Shown here piece after piece: positions 1 to 12,200 of a DNA stretch of 64,000 nt. Position 1 is the first letter of the stretch, and the number at the start of each line of letters is the position of its first letter. The position numbers and the translations under genes are program-made. The DNA is from Breviolum minutum Mf 1.05b.01. Its lineage: Eukaryota > Sar > Dinophyceae > Suessiales > Symbiodiniaceae. The DNA lies in assembly GCA_000507305.1 (NCBI GenBank), contig DF239618.1, positions 1 to 64,000 of the forward strand. Reading direction: 5' to 3'. The notes beneath the pieces were generated by a model. The model was given only the letters and a program-made list of their open reading frames with translations. It did no database searches and was not told the origin of the DNA.

Positions 1-717
1 TTGAGGAATTATAGTAATTTGCCCGGAATGTTCCAAACCTCTCTCTAGAAGATTGCGCTTGGTTTTTGTTGTAATGTTCATTTGTGTGTAGCGGATGAGT
101 TGTTAAGTCTCCAGGTTTTTCTCAGGCAAACAGTCGGCACATTGGGGTGGACGTTGAAGTTCTCCGTTGAAGTTCCCTGGAATCGTTCATTAAAAAACCC
201 TACTAAAATGATGCTCTATCCAAAAAAGACCATTGAATGTATGGTCACTGCAACTGCCAGACTCCCAGGGCATAGTTTACTATGTAGGATTTGGAACCTT
301 TTCTTGTAACCTTGTTTTTACTTGTGTTTTGGCAGCCAGGTTACCAGAGACCATAAGACCACGAACGCATTAGGGAGCCTTTGGATAACATACCACCAAG
401 TTCCCCGCAAGACATTTGAGCATTGACCGCTGCAATTATGGGGGATTATACTACCCAGTTATATAGGGATTTTAAGCCGTTCTACGGATCCCTATAAAAT
501 CCATGAGCCAATCAGTATATATATATATAATGGAATCCAAGTTTCATGTTGGGTGATTTAGGTGATGCCTACGGTAGATTGACCCTGAGATGATGCCATT
601 TGAAAAATGATTGCCGGCTTTGAAGCACAGCAGGATTTCCCCATGAAATCCTCCTGGCCTTCTCAACGAATCCAACTTCACAACAAATCCAAATCACCGA
701 ATCTGGGGAATATCCAG
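1..717. other. Intron 3 of aldolase copy 1 (inferred) with degraded repeats
   Basis: Lies directly 5' of the exon carrying HTDHC, so by comparison with copy 2 it should be the 3' part of intron 3. It holds a degraded H-family repeat (about 436-512) and an AT dinucleotide run near 517-530. No match to aldolase exons 1-3 is present. Confidence 0.6.
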
Positions 718-3700
718 GTGATTCTCCACACCGATCATTGCCAAAAGAGCTGGTTGCCATGGTTTGATGGTTTGATTGCAGCCAGTGAGGAGTATCTCAG
801 CTTAGGAATGATTCGGTGGCTATCTCATTCATACGGTTCATAGCTATTTGGATGTCCCGTTGGAAGTTAGGATCAAAGGTTCGTATATAAATATAACCCC
901 AATATATCCCAATATATACCATTTACAAGCATAGTACTGTAGGCAATGATTTTTTTGGTTGCGGATGTTTATGTCTACGTACAATTAAGTATCCCATATG
1001 GGTATGTCTCTCGAGGACATTGTGGACTCCTCCCCGAATCAGCCTGGAAATGATACAAACAAAAACACTGACGGCCTCATTACGTTAAAAACTCCCAATG
1101 GTTTAGAAATCCGGCGATCACCAACTGGGATGTACAAAACCTTGTAACTAATGGGATAAACTACCAACCTCAACTGGTAAATGCCGGATTTCTTAGCTGG
1201 TTAGCAGGATTTCTGAACCATCAACATTATGATGGCATTGATTTTGAGGGGCCATTGACGGTCCAAGGTATGTGAGAATGTTCCGTCTTTCGTTGTGCAG
1301 CTGCAGAATCAAACAGTGTACAGCTCATATATACCGCAAGATCGCAAACAGTATGTCAGTATGCAACAGTTGACCTGATTCACATTTTTTTTGGAGGGGC
1401 ATTCCCTATTGATCCCAATGAGATTCATACGATTTTTGACATCTTTCCACCCGTTTTTTTTTTTAAAGGGGACGGGGAAACCTGCCATTTTTGTTGTGTT
1501 TGTTTAAGGAAACACCCACATTTTGGAATTGGAACTTGAGGTACTTTGAGAAGAACGGTGAGCCACTGTTCTCCTCTCACATGTTGGATTTGTCAGAGGA
1601 ATCTTTGGAAGATAACATCTCCATTTGCAAGAAGTACTTGGAAAGAATGGCCAAGATCAACTTGTTGTTGGAGATGGAATTGGGTGTCACTGGTGGTGAA
1701 GAGGATGCTCGTTCAAATGATCAACAAACATTTGATGGGTTGATAAGAAACACCTTGATTTCCTTTTTGTCTGTTGATACTATTGATGGTTCAGAAATCC
1801 TGCACCAGTTGAGGTTGGTAGTTTATCTACCATGATTTACAGGTTTTTAATACATCCCAGGTGGGTTGTTTGGGAGTTCTGAACCATCCACCGTATCACC
1901 TTCCCCTTTTTGGGGTGAATCAATGGACCAATTTTTTGGGAGTTTTCCCCACTGCCACGAACAACATGAACTTCATTGCATCCAAAGGGACCGAGTTGAT
2001 GGATGGCTTTTGAGAAAAATCTTGAGAAAAAAAAACATGTCCAATTGAGCCATGAAAAAAACACGGCTTGTCTAGGAGATTTGTTGGGGATGAAATACTA
2101 CAGTACCCACTTGAATTTGGGGATTATAGTAAATCATTATACGGATCCCTTTAAAACAACCCAGGATGCAATGGAAAGTGATAAGGGATTTTTTTGTGGC
2201 TCAATTGTTCTCCTTGAAAGAGGGAGATTGTTGTATTTGTTGTTGTTGCCCTAGAAAACCTGTTTTTTTCCGTCAAGATTTTAATGTAATTAAGGTTCAG
2301 GATTACATTGGTTATACAGACAACTGTTTTTGCAATATTTAAGGTTTCTAGTTTACCATCTTCGGAATCCCCTTTTTTTTAATGACTAAAGATCCCGACT
2401 TTCCGAGATCGCAACTTTTCCAACCTTTCAAGCCCTTGACCTCGGATCTGAGGATGGTGTGGACAACACTGATGTGGATTCCTCCCGTTTGTACACTCAA
2501 CCGGAGGAGGTCTGGCAGGTCTATGAGACTCTCTCCGCCGTCCCTAATGGCAACTTCACGGTGGCCGCGGCCTTTGGCAACGTCCATGGTGTCTATGCGC
2601 CCGGCAATGTCAGCTTGAAACCCGTGATTTTGCACAACACACAGAAGTACATCAAGGACCTTAGCTGAGCAACCAACCACAGCAATAGATTTATATATAC
2701 CCCTGAAAAGTAACGGCTGGAGGGCCCCAAAATGATGCTTTGGAAAAGGTGGCTCCGGCTTTAAATATGGCCATGGTTGGTATGTTCAATTTTATGGGGT
2801 GTAGTTTTAAGGAAACATACAGGTCTCACATCAATGACTTTGTTTATATTGGTAAAATGTGTTTCACTTTGTTTATCATTAAATTATGTTAGTTTATCAA
2901 TGACTTTGTCTCACCGGACGTTTTTTTATTTTTTTTCCTCCCATATTCCCATGGTCTCCCATCATGGTCTGCTGACCTCACAGATCGACTGAAAACTTAA
3001 CATGCCCGACCCGACATCTAAATGACCTCTTAAGAAGATAATTTGGAGATCTTGGGATAGAATCCCTTCCAACAACTCACTCAGAAAAAATGGCTTGTTT
3101 TTTTTTGATTTGTTTGGCGATGTCCAAGAAATGAGGCTTCCAAACACCAAACGTGAGGAGGTATGACTGGACCCCAAAAACATATAAAACATACCCTAAA
3201 ACACCAAACCTCAGGAGGTTTTTGGAAAAAATATGATGAGACATATTTCGATAGAATTCAGTCCCAACGTTTGAATTTCATTGTTCCATCTCTAGAATCT
3301 TTCTAGCTGAGAGAGAATCCACCTTTTGTCAGTTGGGTTCCGGACCGATGAAGAACAAGGTTTCCCATATCAGGAGGTGACGTCATACTTTCATTACTTC
3401 CGAAATAATAGGCTTTGAATGAGGGTAGATTTTTTCCCCAACAAAAAATATCATACATCATGAATCAACCAACCAGTATTTCTTGTACCTTTTCTTGTGC
3501 TTTTAGTTGCTCATGTGTTTTCCAAGTCCTGTTGTTCGGTGAAGACTTTGAAAGTCGAAAGACACAACTTTTTGTTTGAATCTTTTGTTGTTCTGGGTCA
3601 AGGGGGATGACAAGTTACTATCCAGCTTTTCTAGGGATGATTTCATAGGCAATGAAATAAGAAGCCTGTCATGAACCAATTCGTGTTTCAATCAATGTCA

Positions 3701-5865
3701 TGCACAGGTTTTGTTGTCCCTCATTTTGTGAAGGAGAAGTTGGGATGCGAGAGCGACAAGCCGGTGTCTTTCGTTTTCCACGGAGGTTCTGGCTCCTCTT
3801 TGGAAGACATCCGTTATGCCATTGAGGCAGGCGTCGTGAAGATGAACATTGACACTGACACTCAGTGGGCTTTCTGGGATGGCATGAACGAGTACCAGAA
3901 GAAGAACAAGGACTACTTGCAAGCCCAGAAACTTTGGCTGTTGAAAAAGAAGTGGAATTCAAATCATCATCAGTGTTTGAATGGAAAAAAATCAGGTAGA
4001 TGATACAGGTTGATGGTAGAGATCTAACTAACCAGCTTAAGTTTTTGTAGTGAATCTCCTACCATTGATCAAAAGGTGTTTTTTTGTTGTTGTTTTTTAG
4101 ACACGTCTGAAAGGTGGTAATCTTTAGCAAGTGATGGTAGACTCGGTCACATATCGAAAGTTATTTTTTTGTAGAATAGAATAACCGCACTTCGGTGGTT
4201 ATCCAAAATCCCTAAGGATCCGTTTGTATGTTCTAAGGTTTCGGGATTTCCCCTATCAAAATCTGGGGACGGGAGGAAAATGCCATCAATCCTACTCGAC
4301 CAGAAGGGTTTTGGATTCTTTCAAAATAGTGATACCCCAAATGACCTAGAGGATACTCGAGCAAAAAAAAATGATCAACACGACATAACTGCAGGTAACA
4401 TTCCTGTTTCTTGGGGTGTACCACACGACGGTACCTTTATTTCGAATGACCAGTTCATGAACTCTGATATGATGAATAGTAAAAGGTACGTCCCGCCCAA
4501 GTAAGGAGTCTACCTTATTTTAGAATCCTACTTAGCGAAGTCATAATGCCAGTTCCACACAAAAAACTAGCAAGGGTAGTTACCCTGTTTGTTTTTGAGT
4601 AGTTTGAGTTTGGGGGAGTACCCTGAAAGCAGTTTCTTTTTTTTATCGCTTGGTGAAATAGTTTATGTATAGCTTACAGATTGGGACTTTATGATGGAAA
4701 TTGTTGAAGTTTTTTCACAGCTCAACTTAAAGAACTTGCAGTTGAATCACACGAAGAGGTTCCTCATCCTTCTTTAAGCATTGATTTTGTTCAGAGAATA
4801 GACTAGGTGGTGATTTCAAATATTTTTTACGTTCATCCCTACCTGGTGAAATATATAATCAATTTTGACTAAGGGGTGGGTTGAAACCACCAACTAGGAA
4901 TAGATTTTTGTGGGGTTGTTCTTCAACGATCCCCCACCTGACCCACACCGTTTCGAAGGTGAAACTTAGCTAGGAAAACGGTACTGGATTTTCAAGCATT
5001 TTTTTGAGCACTAGAAGGTGGGTTCAAAAACGATCGTTAGATTATTCAAATGGGCTTGTCACGATAGCTCACCCCTATAAATGGTCGAAAATAAATGGGT
5101 AACTGAGGTGAAATTTCACCCCGTTTATAACTGATAGGGGCCCACCTTTGTAGTCACGTGCTGGTCTCAAAGATGTTTATTTTCAACAATGCTCACGTTG
5201 TGAAGTTGTTTTCTGTTTTTTTCGAATCAAAACACCCGCGGAAGGAAAAAAACAATCGGAAGAAACATATCCAGACCCTGAACCAAAAGGATGTATGGGT
5301 GAGTATGTTACAGTTGTTTCATATTTTTTCTTAGATGTTTGGGTATTTTTATGAACAATCAATATACCGTACAATTTCATTACCATGTTGGAAGATTAGG
5401 AATTCTTTGCCATCGTACCTACCAAAAACTAAGATAGTCCTATTTGAAAAGAGGTTGTTGTTGCCCTTAAATGAAAAGGATCATCCAACTAAGACTATAC
5501 CTATGTTTTGAGACTCAAGGAGTTAATCTAACAACTCATAACTGACAATTTGGTCTTTCAAAACCTTGTGAGGAAGCGTATTTTTGGTTAGTAACCCTCC
5601 AAACATCTCCAAAGAAGGTCGCATTTTTTTCTGAAGCAATTGCATGCTCTAGAAGCAGCTAACCAACTCGGATTGACTTGTCATGTTGTTGTCGATGTAG
5701 AGGAAGGGGAATCCTAATGAACCAAGGATTGGCAACCCAGAGGGTGCTGAGAAACCCAACAAGAAATACTATGATCCTCGTATGTCCTTGCGTTCCGGTG
5801 AAGAATTCATGGCGGAACGTTTGTTCAAATGCATGGAGGATCTGAAGTGCATTGACAGATTGTAA
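718..5865 (+). CDS. FBA: Class II fructose-1,6-bisphosphate aldolase, plastid type, copy 1 (5' part outside window)
   Basis: Zinc-dependent class II aldolase, which interconverts fructose-1,6-bisphosphate with dihydroxyacetone phosphate and glyceraldehyde-3-phosphate; in plastids it serves the Calvin cycle. Five exons are present: 718-791, 1541-1703, 2453-2656, 3734-3927 and 5727-5865 (TAA). They carry the family signatures in order: VILHTDHC (catalytic Asp and Zn His), LEMELGVTGGEED, FGNVHGVY (Zn His), FVFHGGSGS (Zn His), NIDTDTQ, then GNPEG and KPNKKYYDPR near the C-terminus. Exon phases match copy 2 exactly and the encoded 257 residues are identical to it; every base difference I noticed is synonymous. 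Intron 792-1540 is GT-AG; introns 1704-2452, 2657-3733 and 3928-5726 start with GA and end in AG. The leader and first three exons must lie upstream of base 1, since no match to copy 2 exons 1-3 is seen in 1-717. Confidence 0.95.
998..1147 (+). other. Short ORF (49 aa) inside intron 4 of aldolase copy 1
   Basis: ATG to TAA frame with a hydrophilic, codon-like reading (starts MGMSLEDIVDSSPNQ). It is followed immediately by a decayed G-family repeat. No family recognised; it may be an exon remnant or chance. Confidence 0.2.
1783..1890. repeat. Inverted-repeat element, family G, in intron 5 of aldolase copy 1
   Basis: Starts TTGATGGTTCAGAAATCC and ends with the complementary GGGAGTTCTGAACCATCC. 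Related copies lie at 17666-17775, 54761-54870 and 62473-62580. Confidence 0.7.
2042..2207. repeat. Inverted-repeat element, family H, in intron 5 of aldolase copy 1
   Basis: Terminal repeats CAATTGAGCCATGAAAAAA and TTTTTTTGTGGCTCAATTG enclose a core with a conserved GGATCCCT motif. Related copies at 12351-12496, 50796-50944 and, reversed, from about 61030. Length 166 bp. Confidence 0.75.
4280..4504 (+). other. ORF (74 aa) in intron 7 of aldolase copy 1
   Basis: Open ATG frame rich in Asp, Asn and Ser, unlike the A/T-run introns around it. Both flanks are intronic, so it is either an embedded exon of another gene, a repeat relic, or chance. No family recognised. Confidence 0.2.
4803..4897. 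repeat. Inverted-repeat element, family A, in intron 7 of aldolase copy 1
   Basis: Begins CTAGGTGGTGATTTCAAAT and ends GGGTTGAAACCACCAACTAG. One of about 17 copies of the ~100-bp family A. Confidence 0.8.
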
Positions 5866-7483
5866 GGTCGTTGAGTTGGGATGGATTGGACAAGTTAGAG
5901 TTGAGGTGAGGTTGGTGATGAAAGATTGAAACACCATGTTGTTCATCAAGGTTTTTTTGTGTGGTTTCAGAACAATTGGAAATTGACTTGAAGAAACTGT
6001 GTGAACATGAGCTGCTGTGTTTCAATGGAAGTAGATCCTTACTTTTTTGAGATGAAGCCTGCTCTTGGATTTCCAGTTCATGATACTCTTGATGGACAAA
6101 ATCTGGCAAACTAGTTGATGCAGTCAAATGTTGAAATACATTTGTCATATATTATTACATTATTATAATACAGTATTTGTTTCTTCTATATATATATATA
6201 TATGTTCGCATCCAATATTATGTTCAACATCTTTAAGCTCTACATCAAAAACAATTTCAACCAAGCAATCGAACAAAAAGGATTTAAAAACACACGAGAA
6301 ATCAATTGACATCGACATCACCAACCTTAGCTGTTCGGATTTTGAAAAAAGCGCATCACCTTCATGGACACGAGGAAAATTATAAAAGTCTCTCCCATAA
6401 GTGTGTTGTTTTTTTGCAGCAATATTTTTTGTAGCAAAAACTCAGTTGATCTTGAAACACCAAAACGATGATCTTGAAACATCAAAGAGATTTAGGAGGG
6501 GAAATGCTCCGAAAGAAAAAATGCTTAAAACATTTGGTTTTGGAATTTGAATGCTTTTTTAATATAATCAAAATTGGGCAGTTGCACCGGGTTGATATTT
6601 GGAAGGGTTTCATGATATGTAACCAGGGTTTCATGTGTACATATATACAGGTCAATTGGTATACATAAATTGCTTAGAGGGATTTCTGAAGTATCAACAG
6701 TAGCACCTACTACTATCACCCCCACCCCCGAAACAGGAAACCTAAAATGGAACCTGAAAAATTATCCAAAAACCAGATTCTCCTTTTCCTACATAAATTA
6801 GGTCTTCAATTTTTAGGTTCTTGATAATGTCAGCTTGGCGTAGGCATTGGGCGAATCTTACAATCTGACCACTCCAAGTCATCTTCGGGGTTTAAAAGAT
6901 GACTTGAAGAGCGTAACAATTCGGCCTTGAAAAATAATGGTCGGGACATGACTTTCCTTTTGGGATGGTAAATTAGGGGCGGGCCGTTAAACTTCAAGGG
7001 AGTATCAACTGGTGAGTCTCGAGTATACTGGTTGGGAGACTTGCCTGCTCCGGCTTCCCTTTTGGGATGTGGTCACACTTTTCGGGGGCGCTTTTGTATT
7101 ATAAACTTTGGGGGTAAAAAGATAAAGGTTGAAATGAAATTTATTCATGCAATCATGCTTTGAAGATCCCAAGCTTAAAAATTCAAAGATAAAAAACTGA
7201 ACTCACTTTTTGCCATGGTTACACGTCAGTTCCAACAATTCAATTGATTGTATACGACATCTTTTTCCCCCCCTTTGTTTCCTTCAGAAACATTTGTTTC
7301 TTTCCTAGCTGACAGATTTCAATGAAATTAATGTTATTTAATGTTTTTTTTTCCAGGTCGGACTGTGAAGAACTGGTCTTCCAGTTGGATTTTGGGTGTT
7401 AAGAAACATCCAATCCCCGTTCCAATCCAACAAGTTTACCTTCTGAAACTTCAAAAAAAAGCGTTCAGTTTGGACAAAACTCA

Positions 7484-7575
7484 TCTAGATAACAAATGTT
7501 TTTATGTTCATCCCTACTTGGGCAAGATTCCCATTTTGACTAATATTTTTCAACGGGGTTGGAACCACCAACTAG
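7484..7575. repeat. Inverted-repeat element, family A (left end decayed)
   Basis: The internal core CCCATTTTGACTAATATTT and right end GGAACCACCAACTAG are conserved; the left end retains only CTAG. Confidence 0.65.
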
Positions 7576-7840
7576 TCATTGTTGGGCATCTGAATACATA
7601 ACTTTTTTCAATTGGAGGGTGAAAGTTTGAGATAATTTCACCTACACTGGTGAGTGTTGGTCTCCATTAGTCAGAGTGTTTTGTGTCGTGGTTTCGGTGG
7701 TCTTCTTGTTATGGAAGATAATTTTGAGGATGCCAAACCTGAAAATCTTACATTATGGATGCTGGTTTACCATCTTCGTTGAAATCAGTGGTTTCCATCA
7801 AATGATTTGTTTCACCATGTGGGAAGAATAGTTATTATTG

Positions 7841-7962
7841 TACAAGGTGCGCCCCTACAGTTATAAATGAGGTTATAACTCCCATGGGCCCATGATAAGG
7901 TTAACCCCAGTTACCCATTTATGAGGCCATTTATAACTAGTAGGGTAGGGGCCCACCTTGTA
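7841..7962. repeat. Inverted-repeat element, family J
   Basis: Starts TACAAGGTGCGCCCCTAC and ends GTAGGGGCCCACCTTGTA. Related copies at 21072-21300 (split by another element), 34317-34437 and ending at 60296. Confidence 0.75.
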
Positions 7963-8579
7963 GTTTTCTGCAAAGGCTCCAACCAATAGGACCATCGGAT
8001 TTCCCAAAGTTGCCAACAATTTTTGTGTTGACGCAAAAATCCAGTGATTTGACACTTCAAAGATAGGTCAGCTTCCATTTTCGCTTTCACCTAGATGGGT
8101 CTTATCGAAAAACACAACATGGAGTTTCTGCACGTGTCCCTGCTTGGAAGCAGATCAAGAAAGGTGGTGCTGCTGTTTAGAAAACCCACGCCGTTACGAC
8201 ACGGGCACGGTTGCTGACTGAACCAAAAACGACAACAATTCTCCAGCAAAAAGTGAGGGGTGTTGTGCTTGGTGTTTTTGTGTTTGTTTGTTGGCAAAAG
8301 ATAGCAATCTTTCATCACCCCTTGACAGGATTGATTTCAGGTCAATTTGAATTTACTCCCCCTCCAGGCAACTAACGTATCCTTCCAAAAAGGCATGTTT
8401 GAAGATGATTTTCCTTTTCTCAAGATGGGATCTGTAAGTTCCCTGGAGAGTATATTAGGCCCATGGATCGTTGTCATGTTTTTTTTCCAAGGGGGGTCGC
8501 GCGGTTTCGCCAGTGAAGATTGAGAAGTTTCAGTCTACAGACTTGCCTTGATATCAAAATGCATGGGAATATGATCCTA

Positions 8580-8675
8580 TGGTTTCCAAGATTTTTTAGT
8601 GTTCTATTCGGGCAAAGGATCCATTTTGACGAGCATATTTTTCAAATGGGTCGAATCCAACAACTAGGACCCTGT
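8580..8675. repeat. Decayed family A element upstream of aldolase copy 2
   Basis: Core ATCCATTTTGACGAGCATA and TTTTTCAAATGGGTCGAA are clear; the ends are eroded (right end CAACAACTAG). Confidence 0.5.
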
Positions 8676-8828
8676 TGGATATTACTTGATATTAATAGCC
8701 TTTTGGGATCTTCATAGATGCTGGTGAATCACTGGTCATTCCCATTGAAGATTCCCATATTTTACGGAAGTTCACATCCAAAAGGGTCACACCATCAATG
8801 AAGATGTTGATCCCTGGTGACGTTGCAG

Positions 8829-8890
8829 GCCTTTTTTCACAGCTCAGTGACGTCTAGTCCGATCGACCTTTCAATTCTTCTTTGCCTGCC
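8829..8890 (+). promoter_or_regulatory. Putative trans-splice acceptor and 48-nt 5' UTR of aldolase copy 2
   Basis: A pyrimidine run (CCTTTTTTCACAG) ends in AG at 8841-8842, 48 nt before the start codon. In dinoflagellates mRNAs receive a 22-nt spliced leader at such a site, so 8843-8890 would be the genomic part of the 5' UTR. No relic of the spliced-leader sequence itself was found here. Inference from position and composition only. Confidence 0.4.
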
Positions 8891-9203
8891 ATGCCTTCGA
8901 AAGCGACCGCGGGTGTTGCTCTTGCCGCCGGTGCGTATGCGGCCACGGCCTTTTTGGCGCCAGGCCAAGTGACCCAGCAGCCAACGCCTGCGACGCTGCA
9001 GGGTCAACGTCAAGTGCGTCAACCACAGACCACCACGTCTTTGGCCACAGGCGCTGTGGCTCTCGGCATGGCTGGTGTGGCAGTTGCTAACACCCAGGCA
9101 CGTGCGAGCCGAGCACGGGCACAAGTGGTGCGCCAAGCTACTTCGGTGGCAGAGAAGGTCTTCACCAAGATGCCGGCATCTGTCAAACCTGGTGTGGTCA
9201 CCG
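8891..9203 (+). other. FBA: Exon 1 of aldolase copy 2: three-part plastid-targeting leader
   Basis: Residues 6-23 are Ala/Gly-rich and hydrophobic (signal peptide), ending in FLAP at 21-24, the place where many red-lineage plastid leaders carry FVAP. Residues 25-50 are rich in Gln, Thr, Pro and Arg with no acidic residues (transit peptide). Residues 51-67 form a second hydrophobic segment (TGAVALGMAGVAVA) followed by a basic stretch RASRARAQVVR at 71-81. A second hydrophobic segment acting as stop-transfer is known for class I leaders of peridinin dinoflagellates with three plastid membranes. The codons are GC-richer than the surroundings. Leader and mature N-terminus share one exon, so the leader is not on a separate exon. 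Confidence 0.85.
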
Positions 9204-12200
9204 GTCACTTTCTGGCAGATGGGATAGTTAGAATGTAAGGCTGTCAGACATCCTGGATAAGTGACATTGGGTGATACGATAAGTGCAGTGGTGATTCTAC
9301 TTGCAAGCCCTTATGATCATACTCGAACTTCATATTTGTGATTCTCAAATTCATATTTATTCTTGCTCCCAGAATTCATGTTTTTGTAAATTTGGCTATG
9401 GTGAAGGTAACTGAAAGACCCCATGGTCCCAAATCTATGGTTTGTGGTAAAAGGAATCTGATATTGAACTCAACGTACAGCCCAGACCAACAAAGTTTAC
9501 CTCGGATCTACCCCCCACCCGGATGATCCTGATGCCAGTGGCAAAAGAAGGTTTAGTTCGGAATCCCCTACTAAAAATGTATAACAATGTCATGTCATCC
9601 TGGGGTGTTCAGGCATCCTGGGTGGCTTTGGGGTGTTTTTCTGCCAATCGGCCTTAATTGCTCTCAAAGGTTTAACTTGAGATGTCCTTTTGCTCAAGAT
9701 GTGACTTTTTTTGAAGAAACAACTCAGCGAGCATGATATAGATAGATTATGGACCAGCATTCCTTCATCCCCTGTTTGATGGTAAAGGATATTCATGACG
9801 TTGCAATTTAAGTTCCACCAATTGGGTGATTTTATTAAGGACCTACCACCTACCTGAGTTTCAGTGTCTTATACATTGACTTGGATTTGTGGCTTTTACC
9901 GTACCTTCGAATCCTGTCGAATTCGAATTGCAATTCCCATGAGTTTCATCACCATTTGGGATTTGAATCCAGTTTGGTCAATTTTTGGAAAAAAACGAAA
10001 AACAGCAATCACACATCAAAAATTCTAGTTGACTTGCTGCAAAAAAAACATGTTTGTCAAAAGACTTGTTTTTCCCACAACGGCAATGACAAAAATCCGC
10101 AGAAAATGAATCATATCGATATGCTTTGGTCAGAATTTTGTGCAATGATCAAATCTATTCCAGTGACCCAAGCTACAAATATTCCACCCAAACTCAAATT
10201 ATAGCCGTATTTCCTAGCACTGCTTATTAGGTAAATGTAGCTGCCACCTTTGAAATGGAGCATCTTTTGTGGGAATAGAATCCCCAAGCAAAAGGAAACG
10301 CGAGTAAACCGCAACAAAAAAACATATTCAAACAACCATCAATGTAACTACCGGACTCGAAGAAAGTTCCAAAACCCAGGTTGGAACTGCGTGGCCATGC
10401 GTGGCCATCCTAGCTTGGGGTTCCGACAAAACATGAGAAAACCATTCTACACCAAGCAACAAGAAGCAAGACACCCTACCGGTTAACTAAAAGGTGCTTA
10501 CTAAACAACATGAGTTTTTCTTTTCCATTTAGTAGTGATAGTTTTTGTAAGAGGGTATGTTTTTTTATCTTCAATCCTAGAAGGTTCGGTTCATATGTTC
10601 ATATATGTTCATTAGAAGCCTGGACCCATCGGGAATGTGATGAACCATCAAGCTTGAAAACTGTGTGGGATCATGGGAATTTAAGGGTACCCTCCCCCCC
10701 CAAATGCCACCCGGTCAACAAATGATTAAATTAAGGGACAATCATTGATGTTAGATAATCCCAACAAAAGACGGCCTTACTTCCCGGACAGGTGGTGGTG
10801 GGACCATTGAAGGTTGGGGGTATCCGCCCCCCTTAGATTCCCATGATTGAAAGTCAGGTCAAGCCTTGGTGGATTTGTTGAACTATGCCAAGGAGAATGA
10901 GTTCGCAATCCCAGGCGTCAATGTGGTGAGTTCCAGTTCGGTGAATGCATGCATGGAAGCAGCCAAGAAGGCAGGTGGACCAGTGATGGTGACCTTTTCT
11001 CGTGGTGGTGGTCAGTTACTTGGTGCACCTGGTGCTGTTTTTTTGTTCCCCGGAAATTTGAGGAATGGAAACTCAAAATGACGAAAAATGTTTGAAAGGA
11101 GATACATGTTCCAAACTATCATTTTGATTCATTTTTGGTATCTATGTTGAATTTTGGGGCTGTAAATGTTCCATCCCTATTTTATTGGAAGATAACGTGA
11201 GCAGTACTTGTCGTTTGCCAAACAATTGCAGATATATGAATCCTTGTGAGGGATTCGTAACTTTTTGTTTGTTTAGGGGTCAATCGCTAAAACAGACACA
11301 CTAGACATTTCACATATAGATACAACAACAAAAGCAAGTGGTTTCAAAAAGGGTAACTTGCACATAATAGCAAATGGAACATCACCATTCTTTAAACTAG
11401 GAAGTACATCTTTGAAACAGTCATTCATTTGACACTTTTGATGAGGACCTGTTCCATGTCTCATTCTGCGCTGCAAGAACTCAGGGACATGTCGTGTTTC
11501 CAAGGCTGTAAGAGAAGTCCCATCCTGCCAAAAAACAGCCCGAAAGAACATTAAGCATATCTCTTGTAAGCACTCACAAATAATATAAAACTTGGAAACA
11601 ATAAGTGTGGTTGGCCCCCAAAGAATTCAGCTGGACACAACTTTTCTTACCAGCGAAAATCCTGAACAATGACGAAACCCACCGATGCTTTGAGATGTTT
11701 ATATGCTATGATAAGGGGTAAGCAGGTGAAAACACAACCCAGATGATTTACGTATGAGTGTCTTTGCTTACACTGCCTCAAATATTGCTGGGGAAAGTGT
11801 TAGTAAATATTCCATCAAAGTGGAGCCTTTAGGTGAGGAAAACCTGGAAAACCATCAGGAAGAATCCAGAAACACAGGTATGGCAATTGAATTTTCAACA
11901 AAAAATCCGGAGGTGATAGTGTGACTGATCACCCAAAACTTCCACCTGCACCTTGGAATACTCCATGACTCGGTGGTGGCAACTCAAATATTTTTTTTCA
12001 TTTTCACCCCGATCCTTGGGGAAGATGAACCCAATTTGACGAGCATATTTTTGAGATGGGTTGAAACCACCACCTAGATGAGGTTTGCTGTTTGTGTGTT
12101 TTTTTTTTCTGTGGGATGAAGTGACCCTAAAAGTTGACCAACTCACCTGTTGATGCAGAAAGACATCCTCCGGAAATACCAGTTGAGGTATAGGTAGTAG

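Larger units (their letters stand above)
5866..8828. other. Spacer between the two aldolase genes
   Basis: About 3 kb. Holds the 3' UTR of copy 1, a (TA)n run near 6188-6203, family A copies at 7484-7575 and about 8580-8675, a family J element at 7841-7962, and a segment at about 8100-8330 that resembles the flank of copy 2. I see no convincing gene. Confidence 0.6.

Noticed and set aside
5825-6148. 107-codon minus ORF at the 3' end of aldolase copy 1
   Set aside because: Overlaps the terminal aldolase exon and its 3' UTR antisense; no independent support.
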